Positions 26,601 through 34,984 of a stretch of DNA of 64,000 nt are shown here, one piece after another. The notes under the pieces are model-generated. The model was given only the letters and a program-made list of their open reading frames with translations, was not told the origin of the DNA and ran no database searches. The first letter of the stretch is position 1. Each line of letters starts with the position of its first letter. Source of the stretch: an uncultured Clostridia bacterium (lineage in GTDB: Bacteria; Bacillota; Clostridia; TANB77; CAG-508); the NCBI GenBank assembly GCA_934122085.1, contig CAKOVS010000004.1, forward strand, positions 84,746 through 148,745, in the 5' to 3' direction. A program made the translations under genes and the position numbers.

Positions 26601-28674
26601 TGGATATGCAAAATTTGTTCATTGTAGTGATAATATAATGCAAGAATTAGAAGTATATGTGCCAATAAATGAATCAGCGAAAATAAATATTTTAACATTA
26701 ACAAACAATGCTCCAAAAAAGAAAAAACTAAGAATTATTTATTATATAAAACCAGTAATAGGTGAAGATGAGATAAAATCTGATGGAAAAATATCTTTAG
26801 AATATAAAGAAAATAATAATATGATTATAGCAAGGAAAATATACAATTCAGATGAATTAAATAATATTGTTTATATATCTAGTAGTGAAAAAATAAAATC
26901 ATATACAGGAGATAAAACAAAATTTTTAGGAGATGAAGGATTAGAAAATCCTGATGGTTTAAAAACAATTAGGTTAGATAATAATGATGTATTAGGTAAA
27001 AAAACATGTATTGCAATAGAATTAAATGTTGAAATTGAAAGTTTTTCTAATAAAAAAGTTTCAATAATTTTAGGAGCAGAAGAAAATGTTGATATTGCAA
27101 CAGATGTAGCGTATAGATATTCAAATCTTCAAAATTGTAAAACAGAATTACAAAATGTAAAAAATAAATGGAATGAATTATTAGGAAAAGTAAAAGTAAA
27201 TACACCATATGAATCACTTAATATAATATTAAATGGATGGACTATGTATCAAACAATATCAAGTAGAATACTAGGAAAAACAGGATTTTACCAATCTGGT
27301 GGAGCTTACGGATTTAGAGATCAACTTCAAGATGCTTTTTCAACAAGATTTATAGATTCACAAATATTGTATAATCAAATATTAAAGCATAGTAGACATC
27401 AATTCATAGAAGGAGATGTAGAACATTGGTGGCATGATGAAAATGATAGAGGAATAAGAACAAGATTTTCAGATGATTTATTATGGCTTCCATATGCAGT
27501 TATTAAATATATAAATTTCACTGGAGATTATGAGATATTAAATAAAAAGACAACATATTTGAAAGGTGAAGAATTAAAAGAAAATGAAAACGAAAAATAT
27601 AATAAATATATTTCTAGTAATATTGAAGAAAGTATATATGAACATTGCAAAAAAGCAATAAAAAGAGCATGCAATTTTGGAGAAAATGGATTGCCTAAAA
27701 TAGGAATTGGAGATTGGAATGATGGTTTTAGTAATATAGGAACAGAAGGAAAAGGTGAGAGTGTATGGCTAGGATTTTTCTTGTATATAATTTTAAAGGA
27801 ATTTTCAAAGTTAATAAAACAATGTAAACAAGAAGAAATAGAGACAAGTAATTGGTATGAAAATATTGCAGAAAAACTAAAAGAAAACTTGAACAAAAAT
27901 GCATGGGATGGAAAATGGTATAAAAGAGCTTTTGCAGATAATGGTGATATATATGGAAGTATGGAAAATGAAGAATGTAAAATAGATAGTATAGCACAAA
28001 GTTGGAGTGTTATATCTGGTGCTGGAGATATAGAGAAAAAAGAAAGTGCAATGAAGAGTTTAGAAAATCATTTGGTAGATAATGAAAATGGATTAATAAA
28101 ATTGCTAGATCCGGCATTTGATAAAAGTAAATTAGAACCAGGATATATAAAATCATATATACCAGGTGTTAGAGAAAATGGTGGACAATATACTCATGCA
28201 GCTGTATGGGCAATTATAGCAGAAACAATATTAGGTGATGGAAATAAAGCTATTGAATGGTATAAAATGATAAATCCAATAGAACATTCAAGGACTAAAA
28301 AGGAAGCAAATAGATATAAAGTTGAACCATATGTAATGCCAGCAGATATATATGGAAACCAAAACTTACTTGGTCAAGGAGGTTGGACTTGGTATACAGG
28401 TTCTAGTGGTTGGTATTATACTGCAGGAATTGAATATATATTAGGTTTAAAAATATATCATAATGTTTTGAGTATAAATCCATGTATTCCAAAAGAATGG
28501 GATGGATATAGTATACAATTTAAATATAAAGAGAGTATTTATAATATAAATGTAAAAAATATTTCAAAAGTGTGTACAGGTGTAAAAATGGTTGAATTAA
28601 ATGGAATTGAAATTGAAAATAAAATTTTATTAGATGGTTCTGGAAAAGTTTTTAATGTAGAGGTAAAAACGTAA
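20623..28674 (+). CDS. Cyclic beta-1,2-glucan synthase-like protein (GT84/GH94), 2683 aa
   Basis: A very large membrane enzyme. A hydrophobic pair at about 390-440 precedes a glycosyltransferase domain with the DAD motif in YVITLDADTELPLNTAF (about 607) and RWIRGDWQ; further membrane helices lie at about 790-830 and 916-950. Next comes a glycoamylase-like domain (about 966-1360, with AEARQ-like ASEARQ and YMAHHQ), beta-sandwich regions, and a C-terminal GH94 phosphorylase domain with catalytic GDWNDG near 2363. This order is that of NdvB-type cyclic beta-1,2-glucan synthases, which polymerise UDP-glucose and cyclise and trim the chain. The start is GTG 20623 after AAGGAG; an upstream TTG lacks a ribosome site. 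Length is close to known members. Substrate is inferred. Confidence 0.88.
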   Translation: MKKYKNLKIEGAILNEKQLEEYLKKISLQHNIGKKSDKLTYPIPQLLENYNIIKIVYNLLNEHIKLGITINPAGEWILDNFYIIEEVVQQIEKELTMKKYVNFVGIQNGQYAGFARIHVLASEIVAYTDNIIRSESLEKYLTSYQNKRALNMDEIWNIGIFLQIAIIQNITDICIKIYNSQVQKYKVKNIIERLVEKKDRNKLEFKPISMNKLEKQDFQDINYSFIEYMSYCLKKYGKKAYGYLKILEEETEKAGITVQDAIQKEHFDIAICKTSMANCIISMKKIQRINFLEIFEKINGVEEILNQDPTNIYNKMEYKTKELYRNNIKELAKQSNISEIYISRKILELCRRTNLQDKQKHIGYYLIDDGRKELCYELGINEKKLSYNVKTQIYILAIIIFTISISVFLSKTVVEDNLIKTIITILLLILPVSEFVVQTINRILSKYVKNKIIPKMDFFEGIDSENSTFVVIPTIIKSKEKVRELFRKLEVFYLANKSKNIYFALLGDCSESDKKEEKFDKEVINEGLLQAKVLNDKYHKDTEFPIFHFLYREREFNNSEEKYLGWERKRGLLIQFNEYLLKHSKNKFKINTINQDILPKIKYVITLDADTELPLNTAFELVGAMAHILNKPELDVNKNIVKKGHALLQPRVGVNLNDSNKNVFTKIFAGAGGIDNYTNAISDVYQDNFDEGIFTGKGIYDLEIFSKVLTNEIPENTVLSHDLLEGCYLRCGLASDIIFLDGYPAKYLSFMNRLSRWIRGDWQIKKWLKSKLNTLSKFKILDNLRRSLIEISVIILLIWNLLFLNKNKTLSLISLGIIIYPFILEFFSKIFSIREGEKKQKTFNPQIDGIKGTIYRAIITLGCLPYKAYVSSKAIFKTLYRLMISHKNMLEWTTSEEAEKQTKTDLKTYYDTMFVNVIFGIITIYVSCLYFNLFTLILGLLWIITPYIMCKISEINEEKQIEINEDDKKYLKDIAQKTWQFFKDYITEENNYLMPDNYQEDRRNIVVNRTSSTNIGLSLLAVIASYDMGFEKNEDIINLLEKIINTVYELPKWNGHLFNWYNVKTKKPLYPKYVSTVDSGNLIGYLYTTKSFLEENIEFDKEKISNMIEKINYIIEQTNFKVLYNNEQRVFSIGFNVEENKLTDSYYDLLASEARQASFVAIAKKDISPKHWGNLSRTLTVLKKYKGLVSWSGTAFEYLMPNINMKRYKGSLLDESSKFAIMNQIEYSQKVGIPWGMSEAAFNLKDLQGNYQYKAFGIPWLGLKRGLEDDIVISSYGTILAISDVPNEVVQNLKILEKEGMKGKYGFYESIDYTPERLEKGKKSEPVKTYMAHHQALILLSLNNYFNNQIFQKRFSQNAEIEAVNILLQERMPETFIITKENKQKPEKIKYKDYENYSVRQYNKIDNRIIRGNLIGNEKYTIAINQNGEGVSKFGDNYINRYKKTADYPQGIFICVKDVKNNEIEYMAGNKNCNKYVINFAPDKSQFEKEKNQLKSRLSIITDANETVEIRRVELENLSQEEKILEVVCYFEPVLSRKEQDYAHQAFNNLFLEYEYDDVNDTIIVKRRKREKNGQNLYLIAKLQTNIEKIGETEYEISKEKFIGRNNLDIPEAIRNSIPLSKKIGLTTEGIVALKNTIKILPESKGYIDFLISVEYEKEIAEKNINKYSITENVTKEFEIVRAKTDAELRYLEMKGRNIDIYQTIASYIIFDTPFYKKVKNKSCQYNQCDLWKYGISGDLPIITITIKYLNDVYVIKEVLKMYEYLRTKNLKTELVIIDEEKYSYENYLKNEIENAIQNSQLAYLKNIFGGIFTLSRAEMNQQDLEMIKFISIFVIDAHLGNLENIIKDKETEIIDNYKIVEQNMISENIEDDSNEIDLLANTDELKYYNEYGAFSKDGKEYIIKINKNQKTPTTWSHIIANEKFGTCVTESNGGYTWYKNSRLNRVSSWDNSSIINIPSEIIYLQDEENGKTWTPTAMVKPDNKNYNTIFGFGYAKFVHCSDNIMQELEVYVPINESAKINILTLTNNAPKKKKLRIIYYIKPVIGEDEIKSDGKISLEYKENNNMIIARKIYNSDELNNIVYISSSEKIKSYTGDKTKFLGDEGLENPDGLKTIRLDNNDVLGKKTCIAIELNVEIESFSNKKVSIILGAEENVDIATDVAYRYSNLQNCKTELQNVKNKWNELLGKVKVNTPYESLNIILNGWTMYQTISSRILGKTGFYQSGGAYGFRDQLQDAFSTRFIDSQILYNQILKHSRHQFIEGDVEHWWHDENDRGIRTRFSDDLLWLPYAVIKYINFTGDYEILNKKTTYLKGEELKENENEKYNKYISSNIEESIYEHCKKAIKRACNFGENGLPKIGIGDWNDGFSNIGTEGKGESVWLGFFLYIILKEFSKLIKQCKQEEIETSNWYENIAEKLKENLNKNAWDGKWYKRAFADNGDIYGSMENEECKIDSIAQSWSVISGAGDIEKKESAMKSLENHLVDNENGLIKLLDPAFDKSKLEPGYIKSYIPGVRENGGQYTHAAVWAIIAETILGDGNKAIEWYKMINPIEHSRTKKEANRYKVEPYVMPADIYGNQNLLGQGGWTWYTGSSGWYYTAGIEYILGLKIYHNVLSINPCIPKEWDGYSIQFKYKESIYNINVKNISKVCTGVKMVELNGIEIENKILLDGSGKVFNVEVKT

Positions 28675-28724
28675 TTATAAGTAAAACTTATAATACTTAT
28701 AAATAATTGTAATTGTAGCTTATA

Positions 28725-28822
28725 TTGACAAAATAAGTAAATACAAGTATAATAAATTATGTAAAGGGCAAGACCTTTATCCACTGTAAAAAGTGGAACG
28801 TAATATTCATTCATGTATGGAG
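28725..28822 (+). promoter_or_regulatory. Consensus promoter and hairpin leader of the GC-rich cassette
   Basis: Perfect TTGACA (28725-28730) and TATAAT (28748-28753) with a 17-base spacer. The leader holds two short hairpins, AAAGG/CCTTT and CCACT/AGTGG, and then GGAGG. Confidence 0.8.
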
Positions 28823-28831
28823 GAAAAAAAC

Positions 28832-29197
28832 ATGACTAAGGTTCTTTGGCTGAGCCGCCACATTATGTCCGCAGAGCAGGTTGCAGATCTGAAACGGATC
28901 TATGGCAACGACATCGTGGTGAAGAGCGCAGACATGACCGTCAGCTCTTGGCGTGATGTTGTGGATGCAGGTGCAGACTGCGATATTCTTGCAGTTGTTT
29001 TGCCGCCTGCTATCCTGGCCGACCTGACCAACCCTCGGAACAACAGCAAGCCTGTTATCCGAGCTAAGGCTAATCGCGTGGCGACTGGCAAGACCATTGT
29101 CAATCCTGCCACTGGCAAAGAGGAAGCGGAATACTGCTTCCAGCATGCTGGCTGGGAACAGGTGCTTAAGATTGAAGTTGTAACCAAACAGCTTTAA
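28832..29197 (+). CDS. Unknown 121-aa protein in a strikingly GC-rich cassette
   Basis: The start is ATG 28832, eight bases after GGAGG. The protein begins MTKVLWLSRHIMSAEQVADL, a strand-helix opening that suggests a Rossmann-like alpha/beta fold, followed by a second strand (DIVVKSADMTV), an Asp/Ala segment (DILAVVLPPAILADL) and a final strand (AGWEQVLKIEVVTKQL). No catalytic motif or family is recognised. Codons such as CTG, GCC, CGC and GGC dominate, whereas neighbouring genes avoid them, so the DNA comes from a very different genome. It is a complete single-gene unit with promoter and terminator between two backbone genes. Confidence 0.75.
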   Translation: MTKVLWLSRHIMSAEQVADLKRIYGNDIVVKSADMTVSSWRDVVDAGADCDILAVVLPPAILADLTNPRNNSKPVIRAKANRVATGKTIVNPATGKEEAEYCFQHAGWEQVLKIEVVTKQL

Positions 29198-29210
29198 GCT
29201 TTGAGCAAAG

Positions 29211-29248
29211 CAGATAGAGACTACATTGGAGTTTCTATCTGTTTTTTT
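29211..29248 (+). terminator. Terminator of the GC-rich cassette
   Basis: CAGATAGAGACT and AGTTTCTATCTG pair around seven bases and run into seven T. Confidence 0.88.
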
Positions 29249-29338
29249 GTATAATAATAATTATTTTATTATTATACATGAAAAATTCATAAAAGTATGA
29301 TAAAATGCAAATGAAAAATAAAAAAAGGAGAAAAGCAT

Positions 29339-30040
29339 ATGGCATATATAGAATTTAAAAATATTGTCAAAGAATACAAGATGGGAGAAGTAACAATAAA
29401 AGCATTAAATAACACAAACTTTGAAATAGAAAAAGGAGAACTTGTAGTAATAGTAGGGCCATCAGGAGCAGGAAAAACAACAACATTAAATATATTAGGA
29501 GGAATGGATAAAGCAACATCAGGTGAAGTAATAGTTGATGGAAAAGAAATTACAAAATTAAATGATAAAAAATTAATTGAATATAGAAGAAATGACATAG
29601 GATTTGTATTTCAATTTTATAATTTAGTACAAAACCTAACAGCTAAGGAAAATGTAGAATTAGCAACTCAAATATGTTCAGATGCCTTAGATGTAAATGA
29701 AATATTAGAAAAAGTAGGATTATCAGATAGAAAAGATAACTTTCCAGCACAATTATCAGGAGGAGAGCAACAAAGAGTAGCAATAGCAAGAGCAATTGCT
29801 AAAAATCCAAAACTATTATTATGTGATGAGCCAACAGGAGCATTAGATTATAAGACAGGAAAAAGTATTTTAAAACTATTACAAGAAATGGCAAGAAAAG
29901 AAAAAATGACAGTTGCAATAATTACACACAATGGAGCAATAGCACCAATGGCAGATAAAGTAATACATTTCAAAAATGGAACAGCAGAAAAAATTGAAAT
30001 AAATGACAATCCAATATCTATTGATGAAATAGAATGGTAA
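29339..30040 (+). CDS. ABC transporter ATPase (MacB/LolD type)
   Basis: A 233-residue ATPase with Walker A GPSGAGKTTTLN, Q-loop FVFQFYNLVQNLTAKENV, signature LSGGEQQRVAIARAI and Walker B LLLCDEPTGALD. The FYNLVQNLTAKENVELA stretch marks the MacB/FtsE/LolD class, which powers mechanotransmission rather than classical transport. The large FtsX-type permease gene starts 25 bases downstream, so the two form one exporter. Confidence 0.93.
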   Translation: MAYIEFKNIVKEYKMGEVTIKALNNTNFEIEKGELVVIVGPSGAGKTTTLNILGGMDKATSGEVIVDGKEITKLNDKKLIEYRRNDIGFVFQFYNLVQNLTAKENVELATQICSDALDVNEILEKVGLSDRKDNFPAQLSGGEQQRVAIARAIAKNPKLLLCDEPTGALDYKTGKSILKLLQEMARKEKMTVAIITHNGAIAPMADKVIHFKNGTAEKIEINDNPISIDEIEW

Positions 30041-30064
30041 TACAGAAAGAAAGGTATTATAGAA

Positions 30065-33031
30065 ATGAAAAAATCATTGATAAAAAATAGTTTTAAAGAA
30101 ATAAGTAAAACCAAAAGACGTTTTCTTTCAATTTTAATAATGGCATTTCTTGGAGTAGGATTTTATGCAGGACTTGTAGCATGTAGTCCAGATATGCAAG
30201 ACAGCTTAGATAAATATGTAGATAAAAGTAATATGTATGACATTGATGTTATATCAACATTAGGATTAACAGATGAAGATATAAATGCAATAAAAGAAAC
30301 AGATGGTGTAGAAAATGCTTATGGAATACAATCAAAAGACACATTTATAAATTTAAATGATAAAGAAAGTATATGTAAAGTAATAGAATATAATGAAAAT
30401 ATAAATAAACCAGAAGTTATTTATGGAAGATTACCAGAAAATTCAGATGAATGTTTATTAGATGAAAAGTATTCATATTTTGGAAGTTCAGAAGAAAATA
30501 TAGGAAAAATAATAAAAATAGAAAATGAAGACTTAGATGAAAATGATAATCCAATATTTACACAAAAAGAACTAAAAATTGTAGGAATAGTAGATTCATC
30601 ATTATACATATCAAGTGAAAGAGGCTCATCATCACTTGGAAGTGGAAGTATATCATTATACATATATTGTAAAGAAGATGTAATAGATTTAGATTATTAT
30701 ACAGAAATTGCAGTACAAGTAAAAGGTGCAAAAGAACTTGTAACAAATAGTGATGAATATTTAGCAGTTGTAAATCCAGTTATTCAAAAAATAGAAGAGA
30801 TAAAAGAAGAAAGACAAGAAGCTAGATATAATTCATTAGTAAATGATGCAAATAAAAAAATTGATGATGCACAAAAAGAATATGATGATAAAAAAGCAGA
30901 AGCAGACAAAGAACTATCAGATGCTGAACAAAAGATAAATGATGCAAAAAATGAATTAGATAATTCAGAAAATAAGTTAAATAAATCAGAAAAAGAACTA
31001 AATCAGAAAGAAAAAGATGTAGCTAAACAGTTTGAAACGGCAGAACAACAAATAGAGCAATATGAAAATCAAATAAATGCAATGATCGCACAAATAGGAA
31101 TGGAAACACCTGAAATAACTGTTCAAAAAGAACAAATTCAAAAACAAAAAGAAGAACTTGAAACACAAAAAAATACAGCAAACAATCAAATAACAAGTGG
31201 AAGAAAAGAAATTGAGAATCGAAGAAAAAAGATTAAAGATGCTAGAAAAGAACTTGAAGAAAATGAACAAGAATATAATGACAAAAAAGCAGAAGCAGAA
31301 GAAAAATTAGCAGATGCACAAATCAAAATAGATGATGCAAGAGCAGATGTTACCAAAATAGAAAAGGCCAAATGGTACATACAAGATAGAACAGATAATA
31401 CAGGATATTCAAATATATTTGATGCAATAAAGACAATGAAAAACATTTCAAAAATATTTCCAGTAATATTCTATTTAGTAGCAATACTAATAAGTTTGAC
31501 ATCTATGACAAGAATGATAGAAGAAGAAAGAATAGAAATAGGAACACTAAAGGCATTAGGATATACAAATTTACAAATAATTTCAAAATATATTTTATAC
31601 GCATTTTTAGCATGCATAATAGGTGGATTTTTAGGAATGACACTATGTTTTTATATATTACCTAAAATTGTATGGACATTATATTCAATGGTATATACAA
31701 TGCCACATTTTTATATGACATATAGATTATCAATTGGACTAATGGGAATATTAATTGCATTTATATGTATAGGTGGTGCAACATTAATAGTAGCATATAG
31801 AGAATTAAAAGAAATGCCATCTGTATTAATGAGACCTAAAGCACCAAAAAACGGAAAAAGAATTTTCATGGAAAAAATTACTTTTTTATGGAAAAGATTT
31901 AATTTTTCACAAAAAGTGACAATAAGGAATATATTTAGATATAAAAAGAGAGCATTAATAACAATAATAGGAATTGCAGGTTGCACAGGACTTATGTTAG
32001 CTGGATTTGGAATAAGAGATTCTGTTATAGATATACCAAATTTACAATTTGGAGAAGTATTTAAATATGATACATCAATAACATTATCAAATACAGATGG
32101 ATTAAAACAAATTAATGAATATTTACAAAATAATGATAATGTTGAAATTTCAAAAGAATTATATGCAAGTTCAGTAACAGTAAATAATGATAAATTAAAT
32201 TATAGTGTAACAGTATTTGTTCCAGATACATCAGAAAAATTTAATGAAGTTTGTAATTTAAAAGAGGCAAAAACAGGAGAGACCTTAGAGATTTCTAATG
32301 AAGGAGTTATTATTACAGATAAATTAGCAGATGAATTTGGAATAAAAAAAGATGATGAAATAACAGTAAAAAGTAGTGATGATATAGAATATAAATTTAA
32401 GGTTGTAGGAATAACTAAAAACTATGTTGATCATTATATTATTATTTCAAAAGAATTATATGAATCAAAAGTTGGAAAATATAAAACAAATATGATTTGG
32501 ATTAATTTGAAAACAGATGATAAAGATATTCAAAGTAAAATATCTGAGGATATTTTGAATTTTGATGGAGTTGCTTCAGTATCTGTAATGTCAACTTTTG
32601 TAAAAGCAATTAGTGATATGTTAAATACAATGAATTATGTTGTAGTTGTATTAATTGTTACTTCTGCAATGCTAGATTTTGTTGTATTATATAATTTAGC
32701 AAATATAAATATTGGGGAAAGGCAAAGAGAAATTGCTACACTTAAAGTTTTAGGATTTTATGATAAAGAAGTAGATAATTATATAAATAAAGAAAATGTT
32801 ATATTTACAATTATAGGAATTGCGCTTGGATTAGTTTTTGGAACATTTTTAACATCTGCAATTATTTCAAGTATAGAAATAGATAGGTTGAGATTTACAA
32901 GAAATATTTTAACATCAAGTTATATATGGTCAGCTCTAATAACTGCAAGTTTCTCATTTATAGTAAATAAAATTATACATTTTATCTTGAAAAAGATAGA
33001 TATGATTGAAAGTTTGAAAAGTGTAGAGTAA
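30065..33031 (+). CDS. FtsX-family ABC permease with long coiled-coil stalk, 988 aa
   Basis: An N-terminal membrane helix (FLSILIMAFLGVGFYAGLVA) is followed by an extracytoplasmic domain and then about 170 residues of heptad-rich coiled coil (for example DDKKAEADKELSDAEQKIND) before the first FtsX domain with three membrane helices (about 460-590). A second half repeats the pattern: one helix near 640, an extracytoplasmic domain, and three helices at the C-terminus (FtsX motif GERQREIATLKVLGFYDKEV). Known relatives move or act on cell-surface substrates. The stalk could reach into the cell wall, as in FtsEX-like or YhgE-like systems. Substrate unknown. Confidence 0.9.
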   Translation: MKKSLIKNSFKEISKTKRRFLSILIMAFLGVGFYAGLVACSPDMQDSLDKYVDKSNMYDIDVISTLGLTDEDINAIKETDGVENAYGIQSKDTFINLNDKESICKVIEYNENINKPEVIYGRLPENSDECLLDEKYSYFGSSEENIGKIIKIENEDLDENDNPIFTQKELKIVGIVDSSLYISSERGSSSLGSGSISLYIYCKEDVIDLDYYTEIAVQVKGAKELVTNSDEYLAVVNPVIQKIEEIKEERQEARYNSLVNDANKKIDDAQKEYDDKKAEADKELSDAEQKINDAKNELDNSENKLNKSEKELNQKEKDVAKQFETAEQQIEQYENQINAMIAQIGMETPEITVQKEQIQKQKEELETQKNTANNQITSGRKEIENRRKKIKDARKELEENEQEYNDKKAEAEEKLADAQIKIDDARADVTKIEKAKWYIQDRTDNTGYSNIFDAIKTMKNISKIFPVIFYLVAILISLTSMTRMIEEERIEIGTLKALGYTNLQIISKYILYAFLACIIGGFLGMTLCFYILPKIVWTLYSMVYTMPHFYMTYRLSIGLMGILIAFICIGGATLIVAYRELKEMPSVLMRPKAPKNGKRIFMEKITFLWKRFNFSQKVTIRNIFRYKKRALITIIGIAGCTGLMLAGFGIRDSVIDIPNLQFGEVFKYDTSITLSNTDGLKQINEYLQNNDNVEISKELYASSVTVNNDKLNYSVTVFVPDTSEKFNEVCNLKEAKTGETLEISNEGVIITDKLADEFGIKKDDEITVKSSDDIEYKFKVVGITKNYVDHYIIISKELYESKVGKYKTNMIWINLKTDDKDIQSKISEDILNFDGVASVSVMSTFVKAISDMLNTMNYVVVVLIVTSAMLDFVVLYNLANINIGERQREIATLKVLGFYDKEVDNYINKENVIFTIIGIALGLVFGTFLTSAIISSIEIDRLRFTRNILTSSYIWSALITASFSFIVNKIIHFILKKIDMIESLKSVE

Positions 33032-33079
33032 TAGAAGAAAGATGGATATGAAAATATTCATCTTTTTTTGAGTAATATG

Positions 33080-33108
33080 TTTACAAAAAAATATATTATT
33101 GTTATAAT
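33080..33108 (+). promoter_or_regulatory. Promoter of the LPXTG protein gene
   Basis: TTTACA and TATAAT with a 17-base spacer. Confidence 0.75.
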
Positions 33109-33138
33109 TTATTTATACAAATGAAAGGGGAAAGAAAA

Positions 33139-34398
33139 ATGAAGATAAAAAAGATATGTATAGTAGCATTAATAATTGTATTAATTAGTAGTTTTGCAAC
33201 TAGTTGTTTTGCAGTAACAGAAGAAACAGAGGCTACAAATAATAGTAAAATTACAAAAGAGCAATTAAATGAAAAGCTACAAGAATTAAAAGAATATATG
33301 AATTCAGATAATGATGATGATGATGATAATTCAAAAGTAGAAAGTATTGTTGTTAATGACAATATAATAGAGATAACTACAGATAAGGACAAATATGAAA
33401 TAAATTATGAAATACAAGATAATAAAGTTGTGTTTTCAAGTGAAACAGAGATAAAACAGGGAATGAGCTATGAAGAGTATAAAAGAAACACAAGCAATAT
33501 TGACAGTGTTTTTTATGGATATTTTGCAGTTTCAAATATCTTAGGAATAAAGTATGAAGATTCATTTATGTATTATGCTTTAGTAAAGTTAAGTAGTATA
33601 AATGGAACATTTGATACAAGTAATTCATATACTATTGTTACTCCTGCGCCAGGAGTAACAATAGTACCAGATGATAAAACAATTATTTCAACAGAATTTG
33701 GAAATAAAGCAATGGAATATTTCAATTCTGTTTATAAAGAAGATAAATATACGTACAATGATTCTGAACAATATAATACATTTGAATGTGTAACAGAAAA
33801 GAAAGATAAAGCAGACACATCTTGTAAATTGTTAGAAACGTTAACTATAAATACAGATGCAGATTTTTCAAAAATAAGTGGAGCATCTGATTCAAGCTTT
33901 GATGGTGGAGTTACAAAAGATAATGCAGATTATGTATATACACTAAAGGTAGGTCAAAAAATAAAATTTGAAACAACTCAAAAATATTCTGGATATAGTT
34001 GTGTTGGAACAGGAATAGAACTTTCAGAAAATAAAAACGAACTTATTGCAACAGAAGTTGGAACAGCAAAAGGAAATATTACATTTGGAAATATAACGAA
34101 ATCATTTTATATTACAGTTGAAGAAAATATCAATAATGAACAATTAGAAGATATTACAATAAAAATAGATTCAGAAGATACAAAAACAGAAGACACAAAA
34201 ACAGAAGACACAAAAACTCCAACAACAGAAACAACATCAAAAACTGAAACAGTAAAAAATAACTCAGACAGTACAACAGCCAAAACAGAATTACCAAAAA
34301 CAGGAATTAATACAATAGTTTATATAACAATGGCAATTGTAGGAATAGCAGTTGTATCATTTATTATATTAAATAAAAAATATAAAGATATAAAATAA
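33139..34398 (+). CDS. LPXTG cell-wall-anchored surface protein, 419 aa
   Basis: A signal peptide (about 1-25, ending CFA) is followed by an acidic run DNDDDDDN, a middle region with no recognised domain, three EDTKT repeats, a Thr/Ser-rich spacer, and a classical sorting signal: LPKTG (385-389), a hydrophobic helix (VYITMAIVGIAVVSFIIL) and the basic tail NKKYKDIK. Sortase would cut the LPKTG and join the protein to peptidoglycan. No sortase gene lies in the window. ATG 33139 is chosen because AAAGGGG lies before it; the in-frame ATG at 33121 overlaps that site. Confidence 0.85.
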   Translation: MKIKKICIVALIIVLISSFATSCFAVTEETEATNNSKITKEQLNEKLQELKEYMNSDNDDDDDNSKVESIVVNDNIIEITTDKDKYEINYEIQDNKVVFSSETEIKQGMSYEEYKRNTSNIDSVFYGYFAVSNILGIKYEDSFMYYALVKLSSINGTFDTSNSYTIVTPAPGVTIVPDDKTIISTEFGNKAMEYFNSVYKEDKYTYNDSEQYNTFECVTEKKDKADTSCKLLETLTINTDADFSKISGASDSSFDGGVTKDNADYVYTLKVGQKIKFETTQKYSGYSCVGTGIELSENKNELIATEVGTAKGNITFGNITKSFYITVEENINNEQLEDITIKIDSEDTKTEDTKTEDTKTPTTETTSKTETVKNNSDSTTAKTELPKTGINTIVYITMAIVGIAVVSFIILNKKYKDIK

Positions 34399-34403
34399 AA
34401 AGT

Positions 34404-34454
34404 AAAAGGATAATTTTATAAAGAAAAAAACTTTATAAAATATCCTTTTTATTT
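34404..34454 (+). terminator. Terminator of the LPXTG protein gene
   Basis: AAAAGGATA-TTTTATAAAG pairs with CTTTATAAAATATCCTTTT and is followed by a T-rich end. Confidence 0.8.
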
Positions 34455-34690
34455 TAAAAAAATTAATATATATAAAATAGCTTTATATGGTATAAATTCC
34501 ATTCTTACATTCTTTCTGATACTCAGAATAAGATTAATAATAAATAAAGAGAGTATTTGATAGAACTATCAATGATTAAAACTTGTCCCGACATTCAATC
34601 CCAACATTTTATATGCATTTTAGGGTATTTTTCAGAACTTTAAAAAACTATTTTCTAATCCTTGTAAAATGGGGGATTTTGCTCAAATAA
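34455..34690. other. Gene-less AT-rich stretch
   Basis: I see no open frame with a ribosome site and no strong promoter. It lies downstream of the minus-strand tRNA-Leu terminator, a common place for integrated elements, but no repeat of the tRNA 3' end was noticed here. Confidence 0.5.
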
Positions 34691-34691
34691 C

Positions 34692-34729
34692 GCAAAAAAA
34701 TACAGGTTAGAAATTTGTTTTCTAACCTG
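34692..34729 (-). terminator. tRNA-Leu terminator
   Basis: On the minus strand CAGGTTAGAAA pairs with TTTCTAACCTG and is followed by TATTTTTTTG. Confidence 0.88.
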
Positions 34730-34735
34730 ATATTT

Positions 34736-34823
34736 TGGTGCAGATGGCCGGAATCGAACCGGCACGGATTATTCGTCCGCAGGATTTTAAGTCCTGTGCG
34801 TCTGCCAGTTCCGCCACATCTGC
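34736..34823 (-). tRNA. tRNA-Leu (anticodon TAA)
   Basis: An 88-base type II tRNA with acceptor stem GCAGATG/CATCTGC, long variable arm, T arm CCGG-TTCGATT-CCGG and encoded CCA. The anticodon loop CTTAAAA gives TAA, reading leucine UUA, the favoured leucine codon in such an AT-rich genome. Confidence 0.95.
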
Positions 34824-34949
34824 ATAAATATAAACTGGCTTATGTCTTACGACAATGATTATTATAAGACAATTGTGAATATTTGTCAATAGAAAAAGAA
34901 AAAAATTTTAAAATTTTTTTCAGAAGAAAATAAAATTATTCTTAACCAG

Positions 34950-34978
34950 TTTACATTTTCAAAAAATAATGGTATAAT
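34950..34978 (+). promoter_or_regulatory. Promoter of the T-box leader and pheST
   Basis: TTTACA and TATAAT with a 17-base spacer, about 325 bases upstream of pheS. Confidence 0.75.
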
Positions 34979-34984
34979 ATGCAA

